Assembly (NCBI GenBank): GCA_020427395.1
Contig: JAGQON010000020.1
Coordinates: 1-64,000, forward strand
Reading direction: 5' to 3'
Length of the DNA: 64,000 nt
DNA from: Phycisphaerales bacterium
Lineage (GTDB): Bacteria > Planctomycetota > Phycisphaerae > Phycisphaerales > UBA1924
In this document: positions 46,093-55,741 of the stretch, piece by piece
Position numbering within the stretch: position 1 is the stretch's first letter
How the letters are laid out: every line of letters starts with the position of its first letter
The notes under the pieces: generated by a model
What the model saw: only the letters and a program-made list of their open reading frames with translations
Databases searched by the model: none
What the model was told of the DNA's origin: nothing
Made by a program: the position numbers and the translations under genes

Positions 46093-48386
46093 TGACCGCT
46101 TCCTTGCTGAACACGCTCGCCTCGCCAATCGCGATGCTCGCGCCCGAAGCCGGGGGGGGCCACGCTGGCGGCAACGCCTCGGCGCACCTCGAGCACCTCG
46201 TTTCGCATGTCGGGCACGGTCCAAAGTGGGTCCTGCTGATCCCTTTCCTACCGTTCCTCGCTTTCGTGCTCAACGCGCTGTACGCCGCGTTCGGGGTCAA
46301 GTCCAAGCTCCCGGCTTGGACGACCGTCGCGCTGCTGGCCGTCGCATTCGCGACCGCGCTGAACATGTTCCTGAACTTCGACGGCACGCCCTACACCGTG
46401 CAGGCCTTCGAATGGTTCAACCTGCACTACGGCGATAAGCACTTCGTCGCCAACTTCTCCTTCTATGTCGACAAGCTGACCATCCTCTGGATGCTGTTCG
46501 TCACCGGGCTGGCCACGCTCATCGCGCTCTACGCCAGCGAGTACATGTCGCACGACATCGGCACCGGCTACAACCGCTTCTTCGCGGCCTTCTCGCTGTT
46601 CGTCGTCTCGATGAGCTGCCTCGTCATGGGCGACAACCTCATCATGCTCTACCTGGGCTGGGAGGGCGTGGGCCTGTGTTCGTACCTGCTGATCGGCTAC
46701 TTCTACAAGAAGCCCTCCGCAGTCGCGGCCGCCAAGAAGGCCTTCATCGTCAACCGCATCGGTGACCTCGGGCTCGCGCTCGGCGTCTACCTGACCTTCG
46801 TGCACTTCGGCACCGTGCAGTACAGCGAGCTCTTCCAGAACGCCCAGCTGCACCACTACATCGACATGGCCGCCGGCGGCGACTTCTCGCACATCCCTGG
46901 CACCGCCCAGTGGATCGCTTTGCTGCTCATGGTCGGCGCGTTCGGTAAGTCGGCCCAGTTCCCGCTGTATGTCTGGCTCCCCGACGCGATGGAAGGCCCC
47001 ACCCCCGTGTCGGCGCTCATCCACGCCGCGACCATGGTGACCGCGGGCGTCTACCTCATCGCCCGCATGTACCCGCTGTTCCTCGTCAGCGAGCACGCGC
47101 TGCCCATCGTCGCCTGGATCGGCACGATCACCGCGCTGCTGGCCGCGACGATCGGCATGGCCCAGTTCGATATCAAGCGCATCATGGCTTACTCGACCGT
47201 GTCGCAGCTGGGCTACATGTTCGCGGGCCTTGGTCTGCTGACCACGACCGGCGCCGCCTTCCATGTGCTCACCCACGCCTTCTTCAAGGCCCTGCTCTTC
47301 CTCGCGTGCGGTGCCGTCATGCACGGCTTCGCGGGGCAGCTCGACCTGCGCAAGCTCTCGGGCGTCGCGTGGATGAAGGGCTGGGGCATCGTCGGTGTCA
47401 CCATGCTCGTCGGCTGCATGAACCTCGCAGGCCTGCCTTACATCACCTCGGGCTTCTACTCCAAGGACATGATCCTCGCCGAGGCGTTCATCACGCCCGG
47501 CTACGCCGCCATCGGCTGGATCCTGGTCTTCACCGCCATCCTCACCGCCTACTACACCTTCCGCGTCTACTTCCGCGTCTTCGTGGGCCCGCAGCACGCG
47601 GAGCCCGGCGATGACCACCACGGCGACGACGATCACGGGCACGGCCATGACGACCATGGCCACGATCACCACGGCCACGGCTTCCACCCGCACGCGCCGG
47701 GCTGGGCCATCAACACCGTCCTCGTCATCCTCGCCTGCGCCTCGATGCTCGCGATCTCGCTCGCGTACATCCAGAAGGAAGAATCGCACGGCTGGGTCGG
47801 CTCGATGGTCGCTCAGTCGACCGCGAGCTTCCACTCGCCCTACGCCGAGGCCGCCCACCACGCGCATGTCGAGCACACCGAGATGCACGCCGTCGCCGGC
47901 CCGGTCGGCACCGCGACACCCGGCACCGTGTTCGGCATGGACGCCCACCAGGGCATGATCCTCGTGTCCGGCATTGGTGCGATCTTCGGCGTGCTGCTGG
48001 CCGCCTACCTGCACGGCCCCAAGGGCTGGCAGGGGCTCTTCCTCGGCGGGCGTGAGCACGCGGACAAGTGCCGCATGGACGCCATCGCCAAGCGTGCCGG
48101 GCCGCTGCCCAAGTGGGCCGAGAACAAGTGGTATGTCGACGAGTTCTACCACATGGTCCTCGTGCTGCCGTTGCGGATCATCTCGCACATCTTCCACTGG
48201 GTGGACAAGCTGCTGATTGACGGGCTCGTCAATGTGTTCGGCTTCCTGCCCCGTGTCTTCGCCTGGATCATCCGCCCGAGCCAGTCCGGCGTGCTCCAGG
48301 GCTACGCCGTCAGCATGGCAGGGGGCCTGGTCGTGATTCTCTTCGTCGTGCTGATCATCGTCACGCGTGCAGGGGGTGCATCATGA
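46089..48386 (+). CDS. nuoL: NADH-quinone oxidoreductase subunit L
   Basis: 765 residues, longer than typical NuoL (about 610-660). The Mrp-antiporter-like core is clear: LYLGWEGVGLCSYLLIGYFY with the key Glu, YVWLPDAMEGPTPVSALIHA, AATMVTAGVYLIARM and MAYSTVSQLGYMFAG (pieces). At about residues 507-537 there is an inserted His/Asp-rich stretch (DDHHGDDDHGHGHDDHGHD), and a second His-rich loop follows at about 575-610 (PYAEAAHHAHVEHTEMHAV). These lie outside the membrane and are absent in E. coli NuoL. The C-terminal long helix and last TM are present. Distal proton-pumping subunit of complex I. Confidence 0.93.
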   Translation: MMTASLLNTLASPIAMLAPEAGGGHAGGNASAHLEHLVSHVGHGPKWVLLIPFLPFLAFVLNALYAAFGVKSKLPAWTTVALLAVAFATALNMFLNFDGTPYTVQAFEWFNLHYGDKHFVANFSFYVDKLTILWMLFVTGLATLIALYASEYMSHDIGTGYNRFFAAFSLFVVSMSCLVMGDNLIMLYLGWEGVGLCSYLLIGYFYKKPSAVAAAKKAFIVNRIGDLGLALGVYLTFVHFGTVQYSELFQNAQLHHYIDMAAGGDFSHIPGTAQWIALLLMVGAFGKSAQFPLYVWLPDAMEGPTPVSALIHAATMVTAGVYLIARMYPLFLVSEHALPIVAWIGTITALLAATIGMAQFDIKRIMAYSTVSQLGYMFAGLGLLTTTGAAFHVLTHAFFKALLFLACGAVMHGFAGQLDLRKLSGVAWMKGWGIVGVTMLVGCMNLAGLPYITSGFYSKDMILAEAFITPGYAAIGWILVFTAILTAYYTFRVYFRVFVGPQHAEPGDDHHGDDDHGHGHDDHGHDHHGHGFHPHAPGWAINTVLVILACASMLAISLAYIQKEESHGWVGSMVAQSTASFHSPYAEAAHHAHVEHTEMHAVAGPVGTATPGTVFGMDAHQGMILVSGIGAIFGVLLAAYLHGPKGWQGLFLGGREHADKCRMDAIAKRAGPLPKWAENKWYVDEFYHMVLVLPLRIISHIFHWVDKLLIDGLVNVFGFLPRVFAWIIRPSQSGVLQGYAVSMAGGLVVILFVVLIIVTRAGGAS

Positions 48387-50053
48387 GTCCTGAATCGCTG
48401 ATGCTGCTCTCGCTGATCTTCGTGCCGGTGATCGTCGCCGTGCTCATCGGATTCGCACGCAACGAGAAACGCGCGTACCACGCCGCGCTGGCGTGCTCGA
48501 TCCTGCTGTGCATCCCCGCTGTGCGGCTGCTTGCCGCGTTCGACTTCAAGCAGGGCGCCACCGCCCAGTTCGAGCACAGCGTGAGCTGGGTTGCCGGGCT
48601 TGGCCTTGAGTTCTCGATCGGCACCGACGCGGTCAGCTTCCTGCTGATCCTGCTCACCGTGCTGCTCGGCCCGATCGTCGTGCTCGCGTCCAAGACCGCG
48701 ATCAAGACCGATCGCAAGATGTACTACGCGTGGCTCACCGTGCTCCAGGGTGCCATGGTCGGCGTCTTTGCCGCACAGGACCTGCTGCTCTTCTACATCT
48801 GCTTCGAGTTCACGCTGCTGCCCATGTTCATCCTGATCCGCAAGTACGGATCGACGAACCGCATCGCCGCGTCCACCAAGTTCTTCCTCTACACCTTCAC
48901 CGGCTCGATGATGACCCTCGCGGGGCTCGTCTATGTTGTCTGGTTCGTGGCGCAGGACGGGCAGCTGGGGCGTTGGACGCTCGATATCGCTGTACTGACG
49001 CACTACGCGGGCAACATGTCCATGACCGAGCAGGGCTGGGTGCTGGCCGCGATGCTGGCGGGCTTCGCCGTCAAGGTCCCGCTGTTCCCGGTGCACACCT
49101 GGCTGCCGCTGGCACACACCGAAGCACCCACCGCGGGCTCGGTCATCCTGGCCGGCGTGCTGCTCAAGCTGGGCACCTACGGCTTCTACCGCTTCGCCAT
49201 CCCGCTGGCGCCCGAGGCGTTCTTCGAGTACGCCCCAGCGATCGCGGTGCTCTCGATCATCGGCATCATCTACGCCGGTCTGATCTGCTGGGTGCAGGAC
49301 GACATCAAGAAGCTCGTCGCGTACTCATCCGTCAGTCACCTCGGGTTCTGTATCCTCGGGCTGGCGGCGCTCAATGTCACCGGCTTGAGTGGCTCGATCC
49401 TCTACATGCTCAGCCACGGCTTCTCGACCGGTGGGCTCTTCCTCATGATCGGCTTCATGTACGAGCGTTACCACACGCGTGACATGAACACGGTCGGTGG
49501 GCTCGCCTCCAAGATGCCCGTCTGGGCGACCTTCATGGTCTTCTTCGCGATGGCCTCCGTCGGGCTGCCCGGCCTTAACGGCTTCCCGTCTGAGCTCCTG
49601 TGCCTCATCTCCGCCTTCCAGTCCGATGCGGCCTGGAACGCCGCCGGCGAGCCCGGCGCGTGGGGTGCTTCGCTCGGCCCGTGGTTCGCCGTCTTCGCCG
49701 GCACCGGCATGGTCATCGCCGCGATGTACCTGCTCTATATGGTCGGCAAAATCTGCTTCGGCCCGTACCGCGAGCCCGCGGACTATCACCCGCACGACGA
49801 GCTGCCCACCGACCTGAGCCTGCGCGAGATCGCGACGCTCACGCCACTGGCGATCGGTTGCATCCTCTTCGGTCTCCAGCCCACGCTTCTGCTCGACGCC
49901 GTCAGCGAGCCGGTGAATAACACCGTCCGCCTCGTCGAGCGTGCCAACGGCATCGAGTCTTCATCCGCACCGAATCTCTACGAGTCAGTCAACGATCACG
50001 CCGAAGACCACGGCGAAGAGCACAACGATCACGGAGGCGCATCGCATGACTGA
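48383..50053 (+). CDS. nuoM: NADH-quinone oxidoreductase subunit M
   Basis: 556 residues. Contains ICFEFTLLPMFILIRKYGS with the conserved membrane Glu, VKVPLFPVHTWLPLAHTEAP, SVILAGVLLKLGTYGFYRF and KKLVAYSSVSHLGFCILG, all NuoM hallmarks. The ends overlap nuoL (ATGA) and nuoN (8 bases). The C-terminus carries a His/Asp/Glu-rich tail (NDHAEDHGEEHNDHGG) not found in standard NuoM (about 510 residues). Proton-pumping subunit of complex I. Confidence 0.93.
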   Translation: MSPESLMLLSLIFVPVIVAVLIGFARNEKRAYHAALACSILLCIPAVRLLAAFDFKQGATAQFEHSVSWVAGLGLEFSIGTDAVSFLLILLTVLLGPIVVLASKTAIKTDRKMYYAWLTVLQGAMVGVFAAQDLLLFYICFEFTLLPMFILIRKYGSTNRIAASTKFFLYTFTGSMMTLAGLVYVVWFVAQDGQLGRWTLDIAVLTHYAGNMSMTEQGWVLAAMLAGFAVKVPLFPVHTWLPLAHTEAPTAGSVILAGVLLKLGTYGFYRFAIPLAPEAFFEYAPAIAVLSIIGIIYAGLICWVQDDIKKLVAYSSVSHLGFCILGLAALNVTGLSGSILYMLSHGFSTGGLFLMIGFMYERYHTRDMNTVGGLASKMPVWATFMVFFAMASVGLPGLNGFPSELLCLISAFQSDAAWNAAGEPGAWGASLGPWFAVFAGTGMVIAAMYLLYMVGKICFGPYREPADYHPHDELPTDLSLREIATLTPLAIGCILFGLQPTLLLDAVSEPVNNTVRLVERANGIESSSAPNLYESVNDHAEDHGEEHNDHGGASHD

Positions 50054-51641
50054 GAAACTCGCGATCCTCTGGCCCGAGATCTTCCTCTTCATCGGCACCT
50101 GTCTCGTGATGCTCACGGGGCAGTGGCCCTCGCGCGCCATCCGCCAGTTCACGCCGTGGATCTGCGCCACCGCGCTGATGCTCGCCTTCTTCGCCGCGAT
50201 GACCTCGCCGGCGACGCAGGGCATGTTCCCCACGATCGTCCCCTACGCCAAGATGATCATCGCGACCGTTGGCATCATGGTCCTGCTGCTGCTCTCGGGC
50301 ACCGTGGACCGCCAGCTCGAGGCCGATGTCGACAAGGGAAAGAAGTTCCAGTCCATCCGCTCGAACCGCGGCGAGTTCTACGCCTTCTTCATGTTCTCCC
50401 TGACGGGGCTCATGCTGACCGCGTCGGCCGACGACCTGATCTGGCTCTTCCTCGCCCTTGAGCTCACCTCGCTGCCGACCTACATCATGGTCGCCGTCTC
50501 GCGTGAAGAAGACAGCTCGCTCGAGGCCTCGGTCAAGTACTTCTTCCTCGGCGCGCTCGGTGCCGCGATCTTCCTCTATGGCTTCGCCCTGATCTACGGC
50601 GCGACCGGCAGCACCAACCTCGCCGAGATCGCCCAGGTCTTCGCGAGCGATGGCGTCTCCTCGCTCGGCATGATCGGGCTGCTCGTCGCCGTCATCGGCG
50701 TGTCGTTCAAGATCGCCGCCGTCCCCATGCACTTTTACACGCCCGATGTGTACCAGGGTGCCGCGTCTCCCGTGAGCGCGATGCTCGCGTTCGTCCCCAA
50801 GACCGCCGGCTTCCTCGCGCTCATGTTCCTGCTCGGAACCGTCGGCTGGCAAGATGGGCACCTGCCCATTGAGCTCGAGGCCACCCTCTGGATCATGGCC
50901 GCCCTGACCATGACCGTGGGCAACATCCTCGCCCTGCTCCAGTCGTCGGTGAAGCGACTGCTCGCCTACTCGTCGATCGCGCACTCGGGCTACATGCTCG
51001 TGGGCATCATCGCTGGCCCCGGCCCCGAGGGCGGCAAGTTCTACGAGAACGGCCTGGCCGCGGTCCTCTTCTACCTCTTCACCTACGGTGTGATGACCGT
51101 CGGCACCTTTGCCGTCCTCGCCTCGCTTGAGCATCGCAACGGCAAAGAGGCCGACCACATCGACGACATCCGCGGCATCTGCAAGTCGCACCCCGTGCTG
51201 GGCTGGACGCTGGTGATCACCGTGCTCTCGACGCTGGGCTTCCCGCCGCTGCTCGGGTTCATCGGCAAGCTCGGGCTCTTCACCGCTGGCATCAGCGGCG
51301 GTCACTTCGCGCTCATCGTGGTGCTGGGTATCAACAGCGCCATCGCCGCGTGCTACTACCTGCGTCTGATCGCAGCCGCGTACATCGACGACAGCGAGAA
51401 GGCCAAGGACCCCGTCTACGCGACGCCGTTCTTCATGCGTCCGATCGCTGGCGTGCTCAGCGCCGGCGGCGTCCTGCTGTTCATGGTCTTCTCGGGCCCG
51501 ATCGTCGATGGGGCACTCAACGCCGCATCGTACAACGCGCCCGTGCCCGCCCCGCACCATGATGAGCACCACGCGGAAGACGAACCCTTGGGCGACGACA
51601 TCGCCATGATCACCGAGATCAACGAGAACCACGAGGACTGA
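50046..51641 (+). CDS. nuoN: NADH-quinone oxidoreductase subunit N
   Basis: 531 residues from the ATG at 50046, which overlaps the nuoM stop by 8 bases (ATGACTGA). Motifs: FLALELTSLPTYIMVAV, KYFFLGALGAAIFLYGF, AAVPMHFYTPDVYQGAASPV and KRLLAYSSIAHSGYMLVG. The proton-pumping subunit next to NuoK. Its C-terminus also ends in a His/Glu-rich stretch (APHHDEHHAEDEP). No nuoA-I genes follow; the next gene encodes TerC. Confidence 0.92.
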   Translation: MTEKLAILWPEIFLFIGTCLVMLTGQWPSRAIRQFTPWICATALMLAFFAAMTSPATQGMFPTIVPYAKMIIATVGIMVLLLLSGTVDRQLEADVDKGKKFQSIRSNRGEFYAFFMFSLTGLMLTASADDLIWLFLALELTSLPTYIMVAVSREEDSSLEASVKYFFLGALGAAIFLYGFALIYGATGSTNLAEIAQVFASDGVSSLGMIGLLVAVIGVSFKIAAVPMHFYTPDVYQGAASPVSAMLAFVPKTAGFLALMFLLGTVGWQDGHLPIELEATLWIMAALTMTVGNILALLQSSVKRLLAYSSIAHSGYMLVGIIAGPGPEGGKFYENGLAAVLFYLFTYGVMTVGTFAVLASLEHRNGKEADHIDDIRGICKSHPVLGWTLVITVLSTLGFPPLLGFIGKLGLFTAGISGGHFALIVVLGINSAIAACYYLRLIAAAYIDDSEKAKDPVYATPFFMRPIAGVLSAGGVLLFMVFSGPIVDGALNAASYNAPVPAPHHDEHHAEDEPLGDDIAMITEINENHED

Positions 51642-51656
51642 TCCCCAAAGGTCAAT

Positions 51657-52487
51657 ATGCTCGACGCGATCTGCTCAACACTCCTTCCTGCGCTCTCCGA
51701 AGCCGCCGGGGGTGCGTCGGCAACGCCCGAGGATGTTGCCTTCTTTTCCGCTGCGGGCATGATCGCCCTGCTCACGCTTACCACGCTCGAGATTGTGCTG
51801 GGCGTGGACAATGTTGTTTTCATCGCCATTCTCACCGACAAGCTCCCGCCTGAGAAGCAGGGCAGGGTCCGCACCATCGGGCTTCTGCTGGCGATGGTGA
51901 TGCGCCTGATCCTGCTCGCGCTCGCTTACCTGATCGTCCAGCTCACCACGCCGCTCTTCACGGTCATGGACCGCGAGATCACAGGCAAGTCGCTGCTGCT
52001 TATCGTCGGCGGATTGTTCCTGATCGGCAAGGCCACGCTGGAGATCCATCACCTTATCGACGATGTCGAGCACGGCACCACCCACAACCCCGACCCTGAG
52101 AAACGCGCGGGCATGAAGCGCAAGGTCGTGAGCGTCGCCTCGGTGCTCACGCAGATCCTCATGCTCGATCTCGTGTTCTCGCTCGACTCGGTGATCACCG
52201 CGGTCGGTATGACCAGCAACTACTGGATCATGGCCACCGCCGTTGTCGTCGCCATCGGCGTCATGCTCGGCTTCGCCGGTCCGATCGCCCGCTTCGTCAA
52301 CACACACCCGACGATGAAGAACCTCGCCCTGAGCTTCCTCGTCCTCATCGGCGTCCTGCTCGTCGCCGAGGGCATCGGGCAGCACTTCCCGCGCGGCTAT
52401 GTCTACTTCGCGATGGTCTTCGCGATCGGGGTCGAGCTGATCAATATGAAAACGGTCCGGCGCAAGAAGAAAGCCGTTAGTCACTAG
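51657..52487 (+). CDS. TerC-family integral membrane protein
   Basis: 276 residues with about seven to eight membrane helices. The two signature segments with membrane Asp are EIVLGVDNVVFIAIL and LDLVFSLDSVITAVGM, and HHLIDDVEHG separates the halves. Family members such as MeeF/YceF-YkoY export manganese, often coupling it to secreted metalloenzymes; older naming is tellurium resistance. The gene follows nuoN after 15 bases and may be cotranscribed. No riboswitch can lie in so short a gap; any yybP-ykoY element would have to be upstream of the nuo operon and I see none. Confidence 0.88.
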   Translation: MLDAICSTLLPALSEAAGGASATPEDVAFFSAAGMIALLTLTTLEIVLGVDNVVFIAILTDKLPPEKQGRVRTIGLLLAMVMRLILLALAYLIVQLTTPLFTVMDREITGKSLLLIVGGLFLIGKATLEIHHLIDDVEHGTTHNPDPEKRAGMKRKVVSVASVLTQILMLDLVFSLDSVITAVGMTSNYWIMATAVVVAIGVMLGFAGPIARFVNTHPTMKNLALSFLVLIGVLLVAEGIGQHFPRGYVYFAMVFAIGVELINMKTVRRKKKAVSH

Positions 52488-52935
52488 GGCTGAGCACCAT
52501 CACCGCGTGCGGCCCGATCCCCTCGATCTCAAAGATCCCGCCCACGATCTCAAACCCAAGCTTCTGGTAGAAACCGAACGCGTTCTCACGCGCGTTGCAC
52601 CAGATCGGATCGCATGACTGCTCCCACACCCGATCGCGTGCCTGCTCAACCAGCAGCCGCCCAAGCCCGGTGCCACGAGCCTCAGGGATCGACGCCATGC
52701 CCCGGATTCGCCACGCTCTGGGCTCATCCATCGGATCGGCAGGCGGCTGCGCGTGCCGGTACATCGACAGGATCGCCATCACCTCGCCCGAGTCATCTAC
52801 TGCACCCAGGTGGAATGTATCGTGGTCGTCGTCGCCCGGATAGACGAGTTCTTCCGGGCGTTGGTGGGGGCGTAGGACACGCTGGCGCACCGGGCGCGTC
52901 TCCGCCGCGCTCAGCTCACGGATCTCATGACTCAT
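52477..52935 (-). CDS. GNAT-family N-acetyltransferase
   Basis: 152 residues from the ATG at 52935, which overlaps the recQ stop by 11 bases; the longer frame up to 53109 is inside recQ. Acetyl-CoA loop: SIPEARGTGLGRLLVEQARD (the R-x-x-G-x-G/A signature), then CNARENAFGFYQKLGFEIVG, characteristic of GNAT domains. DTFHLGAVDDSGEVMAILSMY forms the N-terminal strands. The substrate is unknown. The end overlaps the 3' end of terC by 11 bases on the opposite strand. Confidence 0.85.
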   Translation of the reverse strand: MSHEIRELSAAETRPVRQRVLRPHQRPEELVYPGDDDHDTFHLGAVDDSGEVMAILSMYRHAQPPADPMDEPRAWRIRGMASIPEARGTGLGRLLVEQARDRVWEQSCDPIWCNARENAFGFYQKLGFEIVGGIFEIEGIGPHAVMVLSPSD

Positions 52936-54856
52936 ACGTCGATGCTCCAGCCAGATGACGCTCGATCGCGTCAAGGAATGTCCTTCCGAACTCGTCGAGC
53001 TTCTTCTGCCCGATACCGCGGATGCCCAATAGCTCATGACGGTTGTTCGGCTTGTTGAGCGCCATCTCCACCAGTGTCGAGTCATTGAACACGACATACG
53101 GCGGCACACCGCGCTCTTCCGCGATCGATTTGCGAAGGTTCCGCAGCGACTCGAACAGCGCCTTCTCGTCCTCGTTCATCGGGCGGCGCGACACCACGCG
53201 TGACGCACGCGTGCGACGGTTCCGCTCGCTCTTCTCGCTGCCCGTGCCGATCGGCTTGGCCAGCTCGATGGGCTCGAGCCCCTTCATCACGTTCACGCCG
53301 CAGTCGCCGAACGCCAGCGTCTCGAACCGATCGTCCACGACGCGTGTCAGCGCCTCGGCCGCGATGAGCTGATCGATGAACGACATCACCTCTGCCTTAC
53401 GCCGGTGCTTGAGCATCCCGTGCACGCGCAGGTTGTCGTGCCCGTACTCCTTGATCCGCTGCGTCTCGCCGCCGCGCACCACATCGCAGATGTGCGATGC
53501 GCCGTACCGCTGGCCCGTGCGGGCTACGGCGCTGAGGATGATCTGCCCGATCCGCTTTGAATCCTCCTCCGGGGCGGTTTCGCCGAGGCACACATCGCAC
53601 GCGCCGCAGTGGTCCTGGCCGTCAGGCGGTGTGTACTCCTGCCCGAAGTGCTCGCTCAGATACTTGTGCCGGCAGGTGAAGCTCGCGACAAAGCGGCGCA
53701 TGTCCCGCACCAGCTGGATCTGTGCGCTCGGGTCGATGCCCGACTCATTCGCGTTCATCTCGATCAGGCGTTCCCAGCGTCCGCCGTCGCTCGGTGCGTA
53801 CAGCAGCAGGCACTCGGCATCGAGCCCGTCGCGCCCGGCGCGACCGGTCTCCTGCTGATACGCCTCGATGCTCTTGGGCATGCTCGCGTGCACCACCAGG
53901 CGGACATTGCTGCGATCGATGCCCATCCCGAACGCCACCGTCGCCACGACGATGTCCAGCGTCTCGTTGCTGAACGCCTGCTCGATGTTGTGACGGTCCG
54001 ATACACCCAGCCCCGCGTGGTACGCATCGGCGTCCAGGCCAAGCCCCCGCAGCTCGTCGGCGATCTTCTCCGTGTCCTTGCGGCTCAGGCAGTACACGAT
54101 CGTCCCGCCGCCATCGCCCGCGCTCGCGTGCCGACCGACGGCCGCCGCGATCTGGTGGGCCGCGTTCTCCCGCGCCTGGATGCGGTAGGTCAGGTTCGGG
54201 CGATCGAAGGTCCCGATCATCACCTCGGGATTCCGCAGCCCGAGCTGCTTGACGATGTCCTCGCGAACACGCGGCGTGGCCGTCGCTGTGAACGCCTGCA
54301 TCGCCACGCCCGGCGCAACCTCACGCAGCTCGCTGATCCGACGATACTCCGGTCGAAAATCGTGGCCCCACTGACTGATGCAGTGCGCCTCGTCGATCGC
54401 GATCGAACCGAGGCGGTCCTGCTCGCACAGAACCCCGATCAGTGTCTTGAACGAAGGTGTCACCACCCGCTCGGGCGCGGCGAGCACCAGGTCCAGCTCT
54501 CCAGTTACCAGCTGACGGGCGATGTCCTTGGTCTCTTCGAGCTCCAGCCCCGAGTGCATCGCCGCGGCCTTATAGCCTTGGAGTTCCAGACCACGCACCT
54601 GATCCCGCATCAGCGCAATCAGCGGTGAGATCACAATCGTTGCCTTGCCGGTGATCAGCGGCGGCACCTGATAGCACAGGCTCTTGCCGCCGCCCGTGGG
54701 CAGCACGGTCAGGCAGTCACGCCCCTCGACGCCGGCGATGATCGCGCGCATCTGCATCGGGCGCAGCTCGTCATAGCCCCAGACGCGCTCAACCTCAGCC
54801 CGTATCCGGGTGTTGATCCCTTCCGTGAGTTGTTGATCGATGCTCATCCCTGACAC
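52925..54856 (-). CDS. recQ: ATP-dependent DNA helicase RecQ
   Basis: 643 residues. Superfamily 2 motifs: FRP-like YDELRPMQMRAI, Walker A VLPTGGGKSLCYQ, DEAHCISQWGHDFRPEY (Walker B and RecQ aromatic loop), FTATATPRVREDI, and MPKSIEAYQQETGRAGRDG (motif VI). A zinc-binding module follows (CRHKYLSEHFG, CGACDVC), then the RQC winged helix, and an HRDC domain at the C-terminus (SLRNLRKSIAEERGVPPYVVF). RecQ unwinds DNA 3' to 5' in recombination repair. Only one HRDC domain is present, as in E. coli. It overlaps the GNAT gene by 11 bases. Confidence 0.95.
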   Translation of the reverse strand: MSGMSIDQQLTEGINTRIRAEVERVWGYDELRPMQMRAIIAGVEGRDCLTVLPTGGGKSLCYQVPPLITGKATIVISPLIALMRDQVRGLELQGYKAAAMHSGLELEETKDIARQLVTGELDLVLAAPERVVTPSFKTLIGVLCEQDRLGSIAIDEAHCISQWGHDFRPEYRRISELREVAPGVAMQAFTATATPRVREDIVKQLGLRNPEVMIGTFDRPNLTYRIQARENAAHQIAAAVGRHASAGDGGGTIVYCLSRKDTEKIADELRGLGLDADAYHAGLGVSDRHNIEQAFSNETLDIVVATVAFGMGIDRSNVRLVVHASMPKSIEAYQQETGRAGRDGLDAECLLLYAPSDGGRWERLIEMNANESGIDPSAQIQLVRDMRRFVASFTCRHKYLSEHFGQEYTPPDGQDHCGACDVCLGETAPEEDSKRIGQIILSAVARTGQRYGASHICDVVRGGETQRIKEYGHDNLRVHGMLKHRRKAEVMSFIDQLIAAEALTRVVDDRFETLAFGDCGVNVMKGLEPIELAKPIGTGSEKSERNRRTRASRVVSRRPMNEDEKALFESLRNLRKSIAEERGVPPYVVFNDSTLVEMALNKPNNRHELLGIRGIGQKKLDEFGRTFLDAIERHLAGASTYES

Positions 54857-55053
54857 GCCCTCATCATAGCAATTCGCCCGAGTTACGGGCCGATCTGGGC
54901 ATCACAATCCGCCTGCATGAGCGTGCAATCCCAGAATGATCATGTTTTCATCTGCTTCTCATGCCCATTCCAGATGCGCCCACCAATATCTCTATGAACG
55001 CCCGGGGAAGCGGTCCTCGGGTACACATGAACCCTTTCACGAAAGGACCAACC

Positions 55054-55626
55054 ATGTCAGGCAAACTGACTGATACGAAAATCGCCATCCTCGCAACGAA
55101 CGGGTTCGAGCAGAGCGAGCTCATGGAGCCGCTCAACAAGCTCACAGATGCCGGTGCCCAGGTTCTGGTCGTCTCGCCGCACAGCGATTCCATTCGCGGC
55201 TGGTCGGGCGACAACTGGGGCGATTCCGTCGATGTCGATATGACCATCAAGGAAGCACTCGGCCGGGTTGATGAGTTTGATGCCCTCGTGCTCCCAGGCG
55301 GCGTCGCGAACCCCGACTCACTGCGGACCAATGAGGATGCCATCGAGTTCACGCGCAGCTTCTTCAAGGCCGGTAAGCCCGTCTCGGCGATCTGCCACGG
55401 CCCGCAGATTCTGATCGAGTGCGACGTGCTCCAGGGACGCGAAGTGACAAGCTACAAGTCGATCAAGACGGACCTCAAGAATGCCGGCGCCCGATGGGTC
55501 GACCGCGAGGTGGTCTGCGATCAGGCACTCACAACCTCACGAACGCCAGACGATCTCCCGGCGTTCATCAACAAAACCATTGAGGAGATCCGGGAAGGCG
55601 TGCACGCGGGACAGAAGACAGCGTAA
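55054..55626 (+). CDS. DJ-1/PfpI family protein (type 1 glutamine amidotransferase-like)
   Basis: 190 residues from the ATG at 55054, which has an AAAGGA site 8 bases upstream; an ATG at 55027 gives nine more residues. The fold is shown by KIAILATNGFEQSELMEPL with the conserved Glu, FDALVLPGGVANPD, and the nucleophile elbow PVSAICHGPQILIE with Cys next to His as in PfpI-type proteins (YhbO/YraA-like). Members act as glyoxal/methylglyoxal deglycases or stress hydrolases. It lies next to catalase, which supports a stress role. Confidence 0.88.
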   Translation: MSGKLTDTKIAILATNGFEQSELMEPLNKLTDAGAQVLVVSPHSDSIRGWSGDNWGDSVDVDMTIKEALGRVDEFDALVLPGGVANPDSLRTNEDAIEFTRSFFKAGKPVSAICHGPQILIECDVLQGREVTSYKSIKTDLKNAGARWVDREVVCDQALTTSRTPDDLPAFINKTIEEIREGVHAGQKTA

Positions 55627-55655
55627 GTCCTGATCAACCCAGTCTCTCCGGATAT

Positions 55656-55717
55656 ACACCCCCCACGCCCCGTTCGAGTCACGCTTTCCCCGGCGTTCCG
55701 AATCGGGGTGGGGGTGT
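55656..55717 (+). terminator. Long GC-rich inverted repeat after the DJ-1 gene, possible terminator
   Basis: ACACCCCC (55656-55663) pairs with GGGGGTGT (55710-55717), with further imperfect pairing of CGCCCCG against CGGGGTG inside. Only a short CTTAAT follows, so termination may be rho-independent but weak. Confidence 0.45.
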
Positions 55718-55741
55718 CTTAATCAACAATCACCATCCAGA

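Noticed and set aside
46248..48197. 649-codon open frame antisense to nuoL
   Set aside because: It mirrors nuoL in a GC-rich strand; composition is His/Arg/Glu/Val rich without domains, typical of a shadow frame.
49989..51632. 547-codon antisense frame opposite nuoN
   Set aside because: Nuo motifs on the plus strand are clear; this frame is a compositional shadow.
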